Origin: Bradyrhizobium stylosanthis
GTDB taxonomy: Bacteria; Pseudomonadota; Alphaproteobacteria; Rhizobiales; Xanthobacteraceae
DNA length: 64,000 nucleotides
Assembly (NCBI RefSeq): GCF_001641335.1
Contig: NZ_LVEM01000001.1
Coordinates: 1,276,580-1,340,579, forward strand
Reading direction: 5' to 3'
The position numbers and the translations under genes were made by a program. How positions within the stretch are numbered: the first letter of the stretch is position 1; each line of letters starts with the position of its first letter. This document shows, piece after piece, positions 43,897-51,983 of the stretch. The notes beneath the pieces are model-generated. The model had not been told where the DNA came from. It did not search any database and was given only the letters and a program-made list of their open reading frames with translations.

Positions 43897-46080
43897 CTAG
43901 TCCCGTTCGTGTTCTTGCTTCTTCCATGCCTTCAAGAAGGTACGAATAGCAGGGTCGGAGGTCTCATCCAGTGCAAGGCGCTCTAGGCGGCCACGAAAGG
44001 CCGGCACGTCGAGTATCTTATCGAGAGAACTGACTTCAGCTCGCGTGTTCCGTATAGCGACACGGTCCGCAAGCCCCGCCATTCCTAGGCTTTGGCTCCA
44101 GGAGTGGGTCGTAAAAGCCTGTGCGAAGACCGCAATCATCCTATCGTTACGAATCTGTTCGGCAGTCCAAACTTTCACTTCTTCCTCCCCATTTTCCGCC
44201 AGTTCCCGCCATCTGAACAAAAGGTAGGGGAGTTGTCTGGAACCAGCGAGAGCTCCTGAATGCGCGGCGTTTCGAATATGTTGCAAGGCGCGCTCCCGAA
44301 GTCGGTTCGCATCTTCTTCGGTAGTTAAGCATCGTTCTGGCGCCTCCGGCGGACGACCTTCACGTGGATAATAGTCGCGATATGCGGAGTCTGCGAAATC
44401 CACGAGCCACCCCAGGGATGCGAACTCGCAGGCTGAAGCAAAAATTTGCGACCGCTGCGATAGATCGAAGCGTTCAAGTGTGAGCCGCCGCAACAACCAA
44501 TGAAGTCGAAGCCGATTATCCCCGATGTCAAAAGCGCCGGCGCGATCCGAATCGAGTTCAAGTTCGTCTGCGATCTCGAAGAGGGCGGACAAGAGTGGAA
44601 GAACAGCGTCGCTCGCTATCTCCGCGGCGTGCAGATTCAGCTCCTCCAGAAGCAGCATCGCCTTCGTCCTCCCATTTCTGCGAATCGTCGAGATCGCCGA
44701 CCGGAAAGTGGCTTTGATGAATTCGGTATCTCTTGCACGAAGCATTACCGTGTCGAGTTCCGATTTCGGAAGTACGTCGTCTCCTATTGAAAAGCGGAAA
44801 TATGAATCGAAGTGCTCTTTAGAGCAGACCAAGCGATCCCGTGCCCAGTCCTCTGCAGAATCGGCGCCATAGTGCACATTGCTCCAAACTGAACTAAGTC
44901 GAGGAAACAAGCGCATGAGGGCGCGACGGAGCCGGTCGTGATCTGAAGTGTCCTCTGAGCCAAGGAATACCCGATCGAGTTCGGTCGCCTCGTCCCGACC
45001 ACGATTGTCCCTAGCCGTTCCGCATAGCCTATCTTTGTGACGCTTCAGGGAATGGTATAGACGGGGACGGAGCACCCGCAGGGTTTCAATTGCGACGAAG
45101 TCAGCTTCATCGACCGCCGTTTTTAGAGCAGGCCAGATCACCGCCAGAGTATTTACCAAGCGAACAAGATCGCGAGGGGTGCGCATTTCAGGCGCAACAA
45201 CGTCGTAAAATACGTTCATGAAGCGAGCCATTTGTCTCTCAGGCGGCGAGCCGCATATCTGGCCTACCTGATGCAGCAATTCTTGGCTCAAGTCTGAAGG
45301 GCGTGGCGGAGGTGTGTCGAACGCTGCTTGAATGATCTTTTCTAGATAGTGGTGCCCCTCTGAAGGATAGCGTTCAGCAACTACTTTTTCTGCCAACTCA
45401 CGATCAAAGACAAGCAAGTAAACAATATTTGGCAGCCGGCCGACCGACTTAACCAAACGAAACATGACAAGAGCTTCATCCGGAGACAAGCGATCGATGT
45501 CATCGATGATGATGAGAAATCTCTTCTGCTGCCTACTTAGCTCGTCTACTAGCTCTCGATGTAGTTTCTCCACAGTATCGCCGCCGCCGAAAAAATATGA
45601 GATCCAAGACGTCGCCTTGGAGAGAAGGGTCCCAGTTCCAGCTGTCGCGCCTGTAAGGTCAACCGCTGCACCGACAGTTGATCCCGCCTGCAGTACTCGC
45701 GTGGCTAACTTTGGCAGAGCCTTCCTAAAACGTTTCCCTAGAGACGGGCTAAGGCCAGCGTATAGTTGCCGAAAAAACTCTAGTGCGAGGGCCTCCTCAC
45801 CCCGGAACCACCAGCATGCAAAATCGAGCACCGTTATCTCGGCACCTCGGCTCGTATCTCCAAGATGGTGCTTTATTAAGTTCACAATGCTACTTTTGCC
45901 GGAGCCCCAAGGTCCGTTTAAAGCGACCACCGTGCCGTCAGGCGACTCCATTCCGCGAAGGCTGGAAGCTAGTGTCTGCGCGAATGGGTCAACACCAAAT
46001 CGATCCTCTGCAGGTCCTGCAATAGGCCTGTCGTTATGAAGTCTCGGGACATCGGCTGTGGTGAGCGTTGATCTCTTCAT
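43897..46080 (-). CDS. KAP-family P-loop NTPase (possible phage-exclusion protein)
   Basis: A 727-residue protein. Walker A GPWGSGKSS is at residues 56-64, Walker B RFLIIIDDIDRLSPDEA at 188-204, and the KAP-typical YLLVFDRE and HYLEKIIQAAFD at 221-254. Between Walker A and B there is a weakly hydrophobic insertion (about 128-165, ending WISYFFGGG), as KAP NTPases have. The rest is a helical C-terminal region of about 450 residues with no recognised domain. KAP members include PifA (T7 exclusion) and QatA. Base composition is clearly less GC-rich than the flanks, suggesting acquisition. No Qat partner genes are present. Confidence 0.88.
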   Translation of the reverse strand: MKRSTLTTADVPRLHNDRPIAGPAEDRFGVDPFAQTLASSLRGMESPDGTVVALNGPWGSGKSSIVNLIKHHLGDTSRGAEITVLDFACWWFRGEEALALEFFRQLYAGLSPSLGKRFRKALPKLATRVLQAGSTVGAAVDLTGATAGTGTLLSKATSWISYFFGGGDTVEKLHRELVDELSRQQKRFLIIIDDIDRLSPDEALVMFRLVKSVGRLPNIVYLLVFDRELAEKVVAERYPSEGHHYLEKIIQAAFDTPPPRPSDLSQELLHQVGQICGSPPERQMARFMNVFYDVVAPEMRTPRDLVRLVNTLAVIWPALKTAVDEADFVAIETLRVLRPRLYHSLKRHKDRLCGTARDNRGRDEATELDRVFLGSEDTSDHDRLRRALMRLFPRLSSVWSNVHYGADSAEDWARDRLVCSKEHFDSYFRFSIGDDVLPKSELDTVMLRARDTEFIKATFRSAISTIRRNGRTKAMLLLEELNLHAAEIASDAVLPLLSALFEIADELELDSDRAGAFDIGDNRLRLHWLLRRLTLERFDLSQRSQIFASACEFASLGWLVDFADSAYRDYYPREGRPPEAPERCLTTEEDANRLRERALQHIRNAAHSGALAGSRQLPYLLFRWRELAENGEEEVKVWTAEQIRNDRMIAVFAQAFTTHSWSQSLGMAGLADRVAIRNTRAEVSSLDKILDVPAFRGRLERLALDETSDPAIRTFLKAWKKQEHERD

Positions 46081-46188
46081 GGTTGATCTCGCGAGGTGAT
46101 CCGCATATCAACGCTCTATAGCCCGCGGGGCAGGATACTCGCTATAGTTGCTCCGGTTATCCCCACCTTGGCAGACATCGAGTTAAGC

Positions 46189-46437
46189 TTAGACGAGAAG
46201 AGCTTTCCAGCGCTCGGTCAATGAGATAGCTTTCCGCCAAATCTCGTCAGGGGCGCTGTTCTCCCTCTCTAGCGTTTGACCTAGAGTGCAGATGGTGAGC
46301 CAAGCATCGGCTTGAGCAGTCTCTAGCTGGAGCCCGCGCTGACCCTTGTTGCTGATCGTGTGGGCCAGTTGCCGCACGATATCCAAGGATCGCTCAAATT
46401 CTTCAGTCTTTGCGCGGCGTAACTCCATAAGGGTCAT
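46189..46437 (-). CDS. Small hypothetical protein, accessory region
   Basis: An 82-residue predominantly helical, charged ORF (LRRAKTEEFERSLDIVRQLAHTI, TLERENSAPDEIWRKAISLTERW). It lies 108 bp upstream of the KAP gene on the same strand, with the same lower-GC composition. It could be a partner of the NTPase. No signal peptide or membrane segment is present, and no family was recognised. Confidence 0.5.
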   Translation of the reverse strand: MTLMELRRAKTEEFERSLDIVRQLAHTISNKGQRGLQLETAQADAWLTICTLGQTLERENSAPDEIWRKAISLTERWKALLV

Positions 46438-46801
46438 CTCGCCTGTACAAGATCGTCGTCGATATCAGCCATAGTGATGCGCTCTTGATGCTGGGAGCGA
46501 CTTTGCCGGCTGACTGATGTCTTCGAAGATCGCCAACAGGTTGAAGCATCTGGAAAACGTCACCAGCGACCAAAGTCGCACCGTGATATGTTTCCCTCGA
46601 ATGCTCACCGGGGCGCCCGGGCTGGTTCGGGGTTTGGTCCTGCGCAGTACTGAGTCTGGGGCGTCCAGACGAGAGCCACGTAGCTGGGAAATCATAGCCG
46701 ACTTTCGGCCGGATGGAAATCCTGCCGGTTACGATTGTCATGTTTCTTCGGTGGTGGAGGGCAGGCGCTCCTCTACTCTTCCAAGATCTGCCGTGCTCCT
46801 A
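46438..46801. other. Edge of the accessory segment
   Basis: This is 364 bp between the small hypothetical gene and the core-like secreted-protein gene. It contains the 5' part of a truncated ORF (46517 onward, listed separately). GC content rises sharply from about 46790, which I take as the right boundary of the acquired segment. No direct repeat or integrase was found. Confidence 0.4.
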
Positions 46802-46978
46802 CTACATCCGCTCCGCCGTCCAGGTGCCCGTGCACAGCGCGCCGCGCCAGGTGCCGGAGCCGGAGGCGCCGCTGAGCCGGCCGAAGCCGACGGCGCGTTT
46901 GATGCCGGTGCTCAGGGTGACGTTGATGCTGCCGGCGTCCGCCACGCGGCCCGAGGCCGTCACCGCGGCGCTGCTTGA
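46517..46978 (+). pseudogene. Probable truncated hypothetical gene at island boundary
   Basis: The frame is open for 153 codons. The first roughly 85 residues look like protein (SSKIANRLKHLENVTSDQSRT, RSWEIIADFRPDGNPAG). The rest is Ala/Arg/Gly-rich antisense of the neighbouring secreted-protein gene. The original 3' end therefore seems to be missing. It may be a remnant left by the event that brought in the KAP gene. It could also be a short real gene whose stop was lost. Confidence 0.4.
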
Positions 46979-47158
46979 TGCGATCTGACCATTGTTGATG
47001 CCGATCGCGACGGTCGCGCCATTGCCGCAGGTCTCGCTCGACGACGAGATGCGGACATTCCATGTGCCGTCGAAGCTGCTTGTCGCGGCAGACGCCTGCG
47101 TCAGCGGAAAAGCGATGGCGACAAGAGTAGCGAAGAGTCCTCTGCGAAAGCCGTGCAT
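46802..47158 (-). CDS. Small secreted beta-rich protein
   Basis: A 118-residue protein with a signal peptide (GLFATLVAIAFPLTQASA) and a compact mature domain: FDGTWNVRISSSSETCGNGAT, GNVT-like ADAGSINVTLS and GSGTWRGALCTGTWTAERM. There are two Cys. The repeated GTW motifs suggest a small beta-barrel similar to other rhizobial secreted proteins of unknown role. It is separated from the DUF2147-like gene by a terminator hairpin. Confidence 0.75.
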   Translation of the reverse strand: MHGFRRGLFATLVAIAFPLTQASAATSSFDGTWNVRISSSSETCGNGATVAIGINNGQIASSSAAVTASGRVADAGSINVTLSTGIKRAVGFGRLSGASGSGTWRGALCTGTWTAERM

Positions 47159-47289
47159 GGCACGCCCCTGTGGTTGACCATGCCGGGGAACGTGGCACGC
47201 CGCGTGGAACCGGCGATGTGAGGGGGCTCACGCCTGCAAGCGGCTCTGTGAGGTGGCTCACCTCGCCATGACATCGCGAAGCCAAGCAA

Positions 47290-47314
47290 AAGGGGCCCGG
47301 ATCACGGGCCCCTT
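47290..47314 (-). terminator. Terminator hairpin of the DUF2147-like gene
   Basis: AAGGGGCCCG / CGGGCCCCTT with a 5-base loop, 27 bp beyond the stop of the minus-strand DUF2147-like gene. It is followed by TTTTGC on the minus strand, and TTGTTTT follows on the plus strand, so it could act in both directions. Confidence 0.85.
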
Positions 47315-47341
47315 GTTTTGGTCAGAGCGTCGAGGCCGAAC

Positions 47342-48229
47342 TCAGTTCACCCGCGTCCAGGTCTGGCCGCCGCAGAACATGCCGCCGAAGGCGCAGCCCT
47401 GCACGCGCAGGCGGTCGGTGCCCTTCATGGCGATCGTGGAGTCGTAGGTCGACCCGCTGTTGGGATCGAGGATGCGGCCGGACCATTTCTGGTCCTTGCC
47501 GGGCTTCATGTTGATCAGCACCTGCTCGCCGTTCTGGTTCGATTTGCTGTCGACCGAATAGCCGCAGAGATTGCTGCCGCATTGCTCGATGCGGACCTTG
47601 CCTTCCTTCTCCTCGGTCAGCCAGACGCCGAGCGGCGAATTGAGATCGCGCGTGGGCGCGGCGGCCGGAGCCGGCGGAGCAACTGCTGCGGACTGGACCG
47701 GTGCGGGGGCCGGCGCCGGCGGCGGGGCCGGGGGTGCGGGCGGCGCGGCTGCCGCTGTGGCCGGCGGCGGTGCAGGCGGTGCCGCCGGAGCGGCCTGCTG
47801 CTCGGCGGGAGCGGGGGCCGGAGGCGGTGCGGGTGGAGGCACGAGAGCCGTGTCGCCCGGAGCGGCGTTGGCGGTCGCGGGCGGTGGCGGAGCAGGCGGC
47901 ACCGGAGGCGGTGCGGCCACGACGGGCGCGGGAGCCTGCGTGGCGACGGGCGGAGCTGCGGCCGGAGCAGGCGGGGGCGCCGGTCCGGCCGGCGGCTGCG
48001 GATCGACCTTGGCCTCCTGCGGCTGCTGGCCCGGCGCCGTCTCGTTCTTCTTGGTGGTCTTCTTGGCCTTGCCCTGGCCGGTATTGTCGTACACGCCGGG
48101 GATCTGCACCGTGCCGCGGTCGGGATCGATGCGGATGGTGCGCCCGCCATATTCGAAGGTGTACTGCGCCTGCGCGGCAGTGCTCGCCAAAAGGAATGCG
48201 GCCGCGGCCAACAGCTTCCTCATTTCCAT
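47342..48229 (-). CDS. DUF2147-domain secreted protein with long Pro/Ala linker
   Basis: A 295-residue protein from the ATG at 48229 (MEMRKLLAA; the ATG at 48223 is equally possible). A signal peptide ends AAQAQ. A short N-terminal piece (YTFEYGGRTIRIDPDRGTV) is followed by about 130 residues of Pro-Ala repeats. The C-terminal DUF2147 domain follows (SPLGVWLTEEKEGKVRIEQC, CGYSV, GRILDPNSGSTYDSTIAMKG, LRVQGCAFGGMFCGGQTW). The linker would span peptidoglycan or the periplasm. Function is unknown. Confidence 0.85.
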   Translation of the reverse strand: MEMRKLLAAAAFLLASTAAQAQYTFEYGGRTIRIDPDRGTVQIPGVYDNTGQGKAKKTTKKNETAPGQQPQEAKVDPQPPAGPAPPPAPAAAPPVATQAPAPVVAAPPPVPPAPPPPATANAAPGDTALVPPPAPPPAPAPAEQQAAPAAPPAPPPATAAAAPPAPPAPPPAPAPAPVQSAAVAPPAPAAAPTRDLNSPLGVWLTEEKEGKVRIEQCGSNLCGYSVDSKSNQNGEQVLINMKPGKDQKWSGRILDPNSGSTYDSTIAMKGTDRLRVQGCAFGGMFCGGQTWTRVN

Positions 48230-48467
48230 CTCCTGAACAGGTGGTCCCCGCACCGACACTTACGCGCCGGCTTCATTCCAAAACGTGATCTAGATCACTG
48301 TCTCGGTATGAGTCGCCGTCCCGCTGTTCCGGGTTCAATAGGCGAGGGGCCGGCCACGGCCACGGCCTGCATCTCACACTGAAATATTTGGAGAGGATCG
48401 CACTGGCGCCCGGGATGGACGCGCCAGCGACGCTGGTGTTGATCAGGAAGGACGTGGCTTAGGCCCC

Positions 48468-49289
48468 TCAATTACCTGGCTCGGACAGCATCGACAGTTG
48501 GAACTGGATGATCCTGGGTCCAATGACAACTGGCATAACATCAGTGTTGGCGACCGTCGCGCGGGACACGATGGCAAAGGGAATTCGTCCGGCGTTTTCT
48601 TGCTGGTCGGTGGACAGCGAGATCACACCGAGGAAGCCGCCCCGATAAGTGCCTAACCGCTTGTCACCCGCAATGAAGATCCATCTGTTTTCAATCTCAC
48701 TCAGAGACCCAATCTTTATCCGAGCCTGCGTATCGCGGCTGAACTTTGGCTCGGTGGACGTAGCGCTTCTCACGCCGGCCGAGGGCATGTAGGCCCACAT
48801 GTCTCGTCGTGGAGCGCCAATGGTCGTGTTGAAGGTTTCCGGCGAATAGCCCGCAACGTAAGCGGTCAGATTTGTTCCTGACCGCGTGTATACACCCGTG
48901 AGCCAAATCGTTCCGTCGATGTCCCATATCACGTCGATGTCCTTGAGGGGAGGGGACTCGGCGTTTGCCTTCTGAGAGGCGCTCGGCGCCCGCTCTTCGC
49001 TCGTTGCAGTCGCCCTCGCTCCCAGCCCGAACGCTGCGGCACCAATCGCGAGCACGCCGATGATGACAAACGTTACGATGAAGTACCAGGAATCCAAGGC
49101 TCTCCTCCCGCTCGCCGTTCGATGGACGTGCCATCGATGGACGTAATGAAATGCAGGGAGTGATAGCATCAGGGTGCCGGCCCCCGCCAGAGTTGCGGCG
49201 ATGCTTGAGCTGGTAAATCCGCTCACCTGAGCAGCGAGCGCGAGCACGTAAAATGCTGCTGACGGTGCAAATTCAAGGATCTTGTTCAC
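48468..49289 (-). CDS. Hypothetical membrane-anchored protein
   Basis: A 273-residue protein with about three N-terminal hydrophobic segments (FYVLALAAQVSGF, ATLAGAGTLMLSLPAFHYV, WYFIVTFVIIGVLAIGAAAFGL). A soluble domain of about 170 residues follows (DIDVIWDIDGTIWLTGVYT, IENRWIFIAGDKRLGTYRGG, PVVIGPRIIQFQLSML). No family was recognised. The base composition is somewhat lower in GC than the core genes. It stands alone. Confidence 0.6.
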   Translation of the reverse strand: MNKILEFAPSAAFYVLALAAQVSGFTSSSIAATLAGAGTLMLSLPAFHYVHRWHVHRTASGRRALDSWYFIVTFVIIGVLAIGAAAFGLGARATATSEERAPSASQKANAESPPLKDIDVIWDIDGTIWLTGVYTRSGTNLTAYVAGYSPETFNTTIGAPRRDMWAYMPSAGVRSATSTEPKFSRDTQARIKIGSLSEIENRWIFIAGDKRLGTYRGGFLGVISLSTDQQENAGRIPFAIVSRATVANTDVMPVVIGPRIIQFQLSMLSEPGN

Positions 49290-49352
49290 AGGCTGCCTTT
49301 ACCCCCTTGGGCCATTGCGGCAGCCAAGATGTACCCGATCAAGGTTGCATAT

Positions 49353-49514
49353 TCAAAAGGAGTCGCTGCTTCCGCCCATGGCGTCTGCGCCTCGCTGGGG
49401 CGAGATGCGTATCCTGATCAGCGCGGTCGGCAATCGGAGTGCCGCGAACCGCTGTTCGGCCTGTGCGAACGTCGGGCAACTGTGAAGGTGAAGTAGATAC
49501 ATCGGCCGGCTCAT
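49353..49514 (-). CDS. Short ORF coupled to a remnant gene
   Basis: A 53-codon ORF (MSRPMYLLHLHSCPTFAQAE at the start) whose ATG overlaps the stop of the preceding frameshifted frame as ATGA, the usual coupling in this genome. The coupling is the only evidence. It has no signal peptide or recognised family and may itself be a fragment. Confidence 0.3.
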   Translation of the reverse strand: MSRPMYLLHLHSCPTFAQAEQRFAALRLPTALIRIRISPQRGADAMGGSSDSF

Positions 49515-49835
49515 GTCGCCTCCGCTTTCAGCTGCAGCGTCTCGCCCCGGATCTCCGCGCGGCCGTTGGCGAGCGGCGCGATGAACGGGTCGATTTTGGC
49601 CGTGCCAGCAACCTGCTTGGTCACCAGCCGGCATTCCCGCGCCGTTCGTTCTCGACGTTGCCGTCGACCCACGACATCAGCCCCTGTCCGCCATGCCAGA
49701 ACGTTGCATCGGCGAGCTTGAACTCGAGTCCATAGCCGGTCCAACGTGTGGCGGAGACGAGCGACAGGAGGACGCGGCCTGGAGCGCCGTTCCCCTGGAA
49801 TCGGAACGGCGCGCGAGCTCCAACGCGTGAAAGCG
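49511..49835 (-). pseudogene. Frameshifted remnant of a beta-rich protein (possible lysozyme-inhibitor-like)
   Basis: Two minus-strand frames read like one protein interrupted by a one-base shift near 49640. The first (APFRFQGNGAPGRVLL, TGYGLEFKLADATFWHGGQG) ends in a stop at 49621. The second (ECRLVTKQVAGTAKIDPFIA) continues to 49511. No start codon precedes the first part, which begins right after the PheC-like stop. The FWxxGQxxxxW...C pattern faintly recalls MliC-type inhibitors. It is a degraded gene or a sequencing error; I cannot tell which. Confidence 0.35.
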
Positions 49836-49837
49836 CC

Positions 49838-50629
49838 CTAGTCGAACCAGGCGGCGTAGATCTTCCTGTAGCTGCCGTCTTCCATGGAGATGTGCAGCCA
49901 CTGGTCGACGAAGGCCTTGAACGCCATGTCGCGCTGGAGCCAGTAGGCCTTCTCCGAGAAGTCGAACGGCTTTTCCGGATGCACCGCGCAGAGCACGCCG
50001 GCGTGCTGCTTCTGCTGGTAGCGCGTCTCGGAGGCGTCCGTCATCATCAGGTCGGCATTGCCCTTCGCGATCTCGTCGAAGATCACGGTGTTGTCGGCGA
50101 ACACGGTGATCTCGGCGTCCTTGATGTTGGCGCGCGCGAAGCGCTCGTTGGTGCCGCCGGGATTGACGATGACGCGGGTGCCCTTCTTGTCGATGTCGGC
50201 GATGCTCTGGTACTTGCCGACGTCGCCGCAGCGCGTGATCGGCGTCTTGCCCTCGCGCATGATCGGCATCGAGAAGAAGCCCTTCTTCTGCCGGTCGAGC
50301 GTCACCGACACGCCGCCCATGGCGATGTCGAACTGGTCCGCCTCGAAATCCTTCATCAGCTTCGGCCAGGCTGTCGCGACGTATTCGACCTTGACGCCGA
50401 GCGCCTTGCCGAGCGCCTCCGCCATGTCGACGTCGAAGCCGCTGAACTGCTGCGTTGTCTTGTCGAGATAGGTGAAGGGCTTGTAGTCGCCGGTCATGCC
50501 GACCCGCAATGTGCCGCGCTTGACGATCTCGTCGAGGCGCGAGGGCGCCTGCTGTGCCTGCGCCGAAAGGTTTGCCAGCAACGCCACGGCCAAAGCCGTC
50601 ACGATTCGAACGGATATTCGAACGATCAT
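49838..50629 (-). CDS. Periplasmic cyclohexadienyl dehydratase-like protein (PheC family)
   Basis: A 263-residue protein from the ATG at 50629 with a signal peptide (VRIVTALAVALLANLSAQAQ). The mature part has the solute-binding-protein fold with PheC-specific stretches: GTLRVGMTGDYKPFTYLD, GFDVDMAEALGKALG, IVNPGGTNERFARANIKDA, ADLMMTDASETRYQ and CAVHPEKPFDFSEKAYWLQRD. PheC converts prephenate or arogenate to phenylpyruvate or phenylalanine in the periplasm. An amino-acid-binding role is the alternative, but no transporter genes adjoin it. Confidence 0.82.
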   Translation of the reverse strand: MIVRISVRIVTALAVALLANLSAQAQQAPSRLDEIVKRGTLRVGMTGDYKPFTYLDKTTQQFSGFDVDMAEALGKALGVKVEYVATAWPKLMKDFEADQFDIAMGGVSVTLDRQKKGFFSMPIMREGKTPITRCGDVGKYQSIADIDKKGTRVIVNPGGTNERFARANIKDAEITVFADNTVIFDEIAKGNADLMMTDASETRYQQKQHAGVLCAVHPEKPFDFSEKAYWLQRDMAFKAFVDQWLHISMEDGSYRKIYAAWFD

Positions 50630-50728
50630 CTTTTCCACCCATGCCCGAGCTGTCATTGTGCAGCTCTTCAGACGTGGATTTAGACCAGATGCCCGCCGCT
50701 GGCGAGGCGGAATTGAAAGGAATGCCGG

Positions 50729-51238
50729 GTGACGATCTCGATGTACGAGGCCTCGGTCGGCCTCTTCGTGCCGAATTTGCGCAACCTGTCGGTCCTGCTC
50801 GACAAGGGTGTTGCCTATGCGGAGGCCCGCAAGTTCAATCCGGCGGTCTTGCTCGGCATGCGCCTTGCGCCGAACATGTACGATCTGGCGCAGCAGATCG
50901 GCGAGGCCTGCCGCCACGCCACCGTCGCGCCGGCCCTGCTGGCGCAGCAAGAGCCGGTGGCGCTGCCGGTGCTGGAGCACGACATGGCCGGGCTCCAGGC
51001 GCGCATCGCGACCTCGATCGAATTCATCGAGAGCCTGCCGCGCGCGGCGATCGATGCCGCGGCGGAGCAGAACGTCTTCTTCAAGCTGAAAAACGGGACC
51101 GAGTTGCCCTTCACCGGGCGGACGCTGCTGCTGACATTCAGCGTCCCGCAGTTCTTCTTCCACGTCACCACCGCCTACGACCTGTTGCGGCACGCGGGCG
51201 TCGAGCTCGTGAAGAAGGATTATCTCGGACGGAAATAG
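50729..51238 (+). CDS. DUF1993-family protein
   Basis: A 169-residue soluble helical protein matching DUF1993: MYEASVGLFVPNLRNLSVLLDK at the N-terminus, DLAQQIGEACRHAT, and FSVPQFFFHVTTAYDLLRHAGV(E) near the end, which supplies a His. These four-helix proteins resemble the DinB fold. The biochemical role is unknown. The start is GTG 50729; ATG 50741 is a good alternative. Confidence 0.87.
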   Translation: MTISMYEASVGLFVPNLRNLSVLLDKGVAYAEARKFNPAVLLGMRLAPNMYDLAQQIGEACRHATVAPALLAQQEPVALPVLEHDMAGLQARIATSIEFIESLPRAAIDAAAEQNVFFKLKNGTELPFTGRTLLLTFSVPQFFFHVTTAYDLLRHAGVELVKKDYLGRK

Positions 51239-51295
51239 CGGGAGGTGGGATGGGCACCTCTCCCCGGCCGGGGAGAGGTCAAGATCATGCGGGCG

Positions 51296-51814
51296 TCAGG
51301 ATTCGCCCTTGCGCTCGAACTCGGCGAGCGAGCTGCGACCGGCGATCTCGCTGCGTAGCAGCTCGAACCGCCTGTTCGCCTCGTCCTCGTGCGCGTCGAC
51401 GAAATGCACTGCGGCCTCGCTCGTCATGGGTCCGCTGACCACAGGCGCGGATTGCTCGCCGATGGTCTCGTGGACGTAGTACTGCCCGTCATCGCCGCGA
51501 TGAACCGTCCATTTGAGGCGGATCGCCACCATCGGCCCGGGCCCGACCTTGCTGTAGCCGTCGGCATCGGTGTGCTCCGGCACCAGCGGCTGCTCCTCGA
51601 CCACGGGATGCTCATCGGCGACCACATGCTCGTCGGCGGAGGCTGAATGCTCGCTCGTGACCGTATCCTCGTTGGCGTCCGTATCCTCGTGAGCGACCGT
51701 CTCCTCGTCGGCGGCCGCCGCTTCGGTGTCGCGGGCGACGAGGGCGGGCTCGGGGTGCTCCAGGATGCTGGCGATGGTCGCCAGCGCGTGGTCGGTCGGG
51801 TCGATCTCTGACAA
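51296..51814 (-). CDS. Acidic low-complexity hypothetical protein
   Basis: A 172-residue protein. Residues 25-85 are a strongly acidic tract with imperfect repeats (DEETVAHEDTDANEDTV, SADEHVVADEHPVVEEQ). A short folded region follows (MVAIRLKWTVHRGDDGQYYVHE) and then a helix (AVHFVDAHEDEANRRFELLRS). No signal peptide is present. The function is unknown. The repeat nature suggests recent expansion. Confidence 0.6.
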   Translation of the reverse strand: MSEIDPTDHALATIASILEHPEPALVARDTEAAAADEETVAHEDTDANEDTVTSEHSASADEHVVADEHPVVEEQPLVPEHTDADGYSKVGPGPMVAIRLKWTVHRGDDGQYYVHETIGEQSAPVVSGPMTSEAAVHFVDAHEDEANRRFELLRSEIAGRSSLAEFERKGES

Positions 51815-51946
51815 GGGTCCATCCTCCAGCTCGACGCGGCCGGCAAGTCTGTCCCACTGCCGCCGCGGCCGGGAACATTACGCAGGTTTGATTAAGGCTG
51901 AGTTGGGGCCCGATCTGCACCAAAATGGGACGCTTTCTGGCGGTCC

Positions 51947-51976
51947 GAAGGCGGGCAGCGTGGGCGGCCCGCCTTC
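51947..51976 (-). terminator. Hairpin after the hydroxyacid dehydrogenase gene
   Basis: GAAGGCGGGC / GCCCGCCTTC with a 10-base loop, 8 bp beyond the stop of the minus-strand dehydrogenase gene. No T-run follows, so it may stabilise the 3' end rather than terminate. Confidence 0.5.
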
Positions 51977-51983
51977 GTTGAGC

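Noticed and set aside
46403..46741. A 112-codon minus-strand ORF in the accessory segment
   Set aside because: It overlaps the more protein-like plus-strand frame and the small gene at 46189-46437 and lacks coding character.
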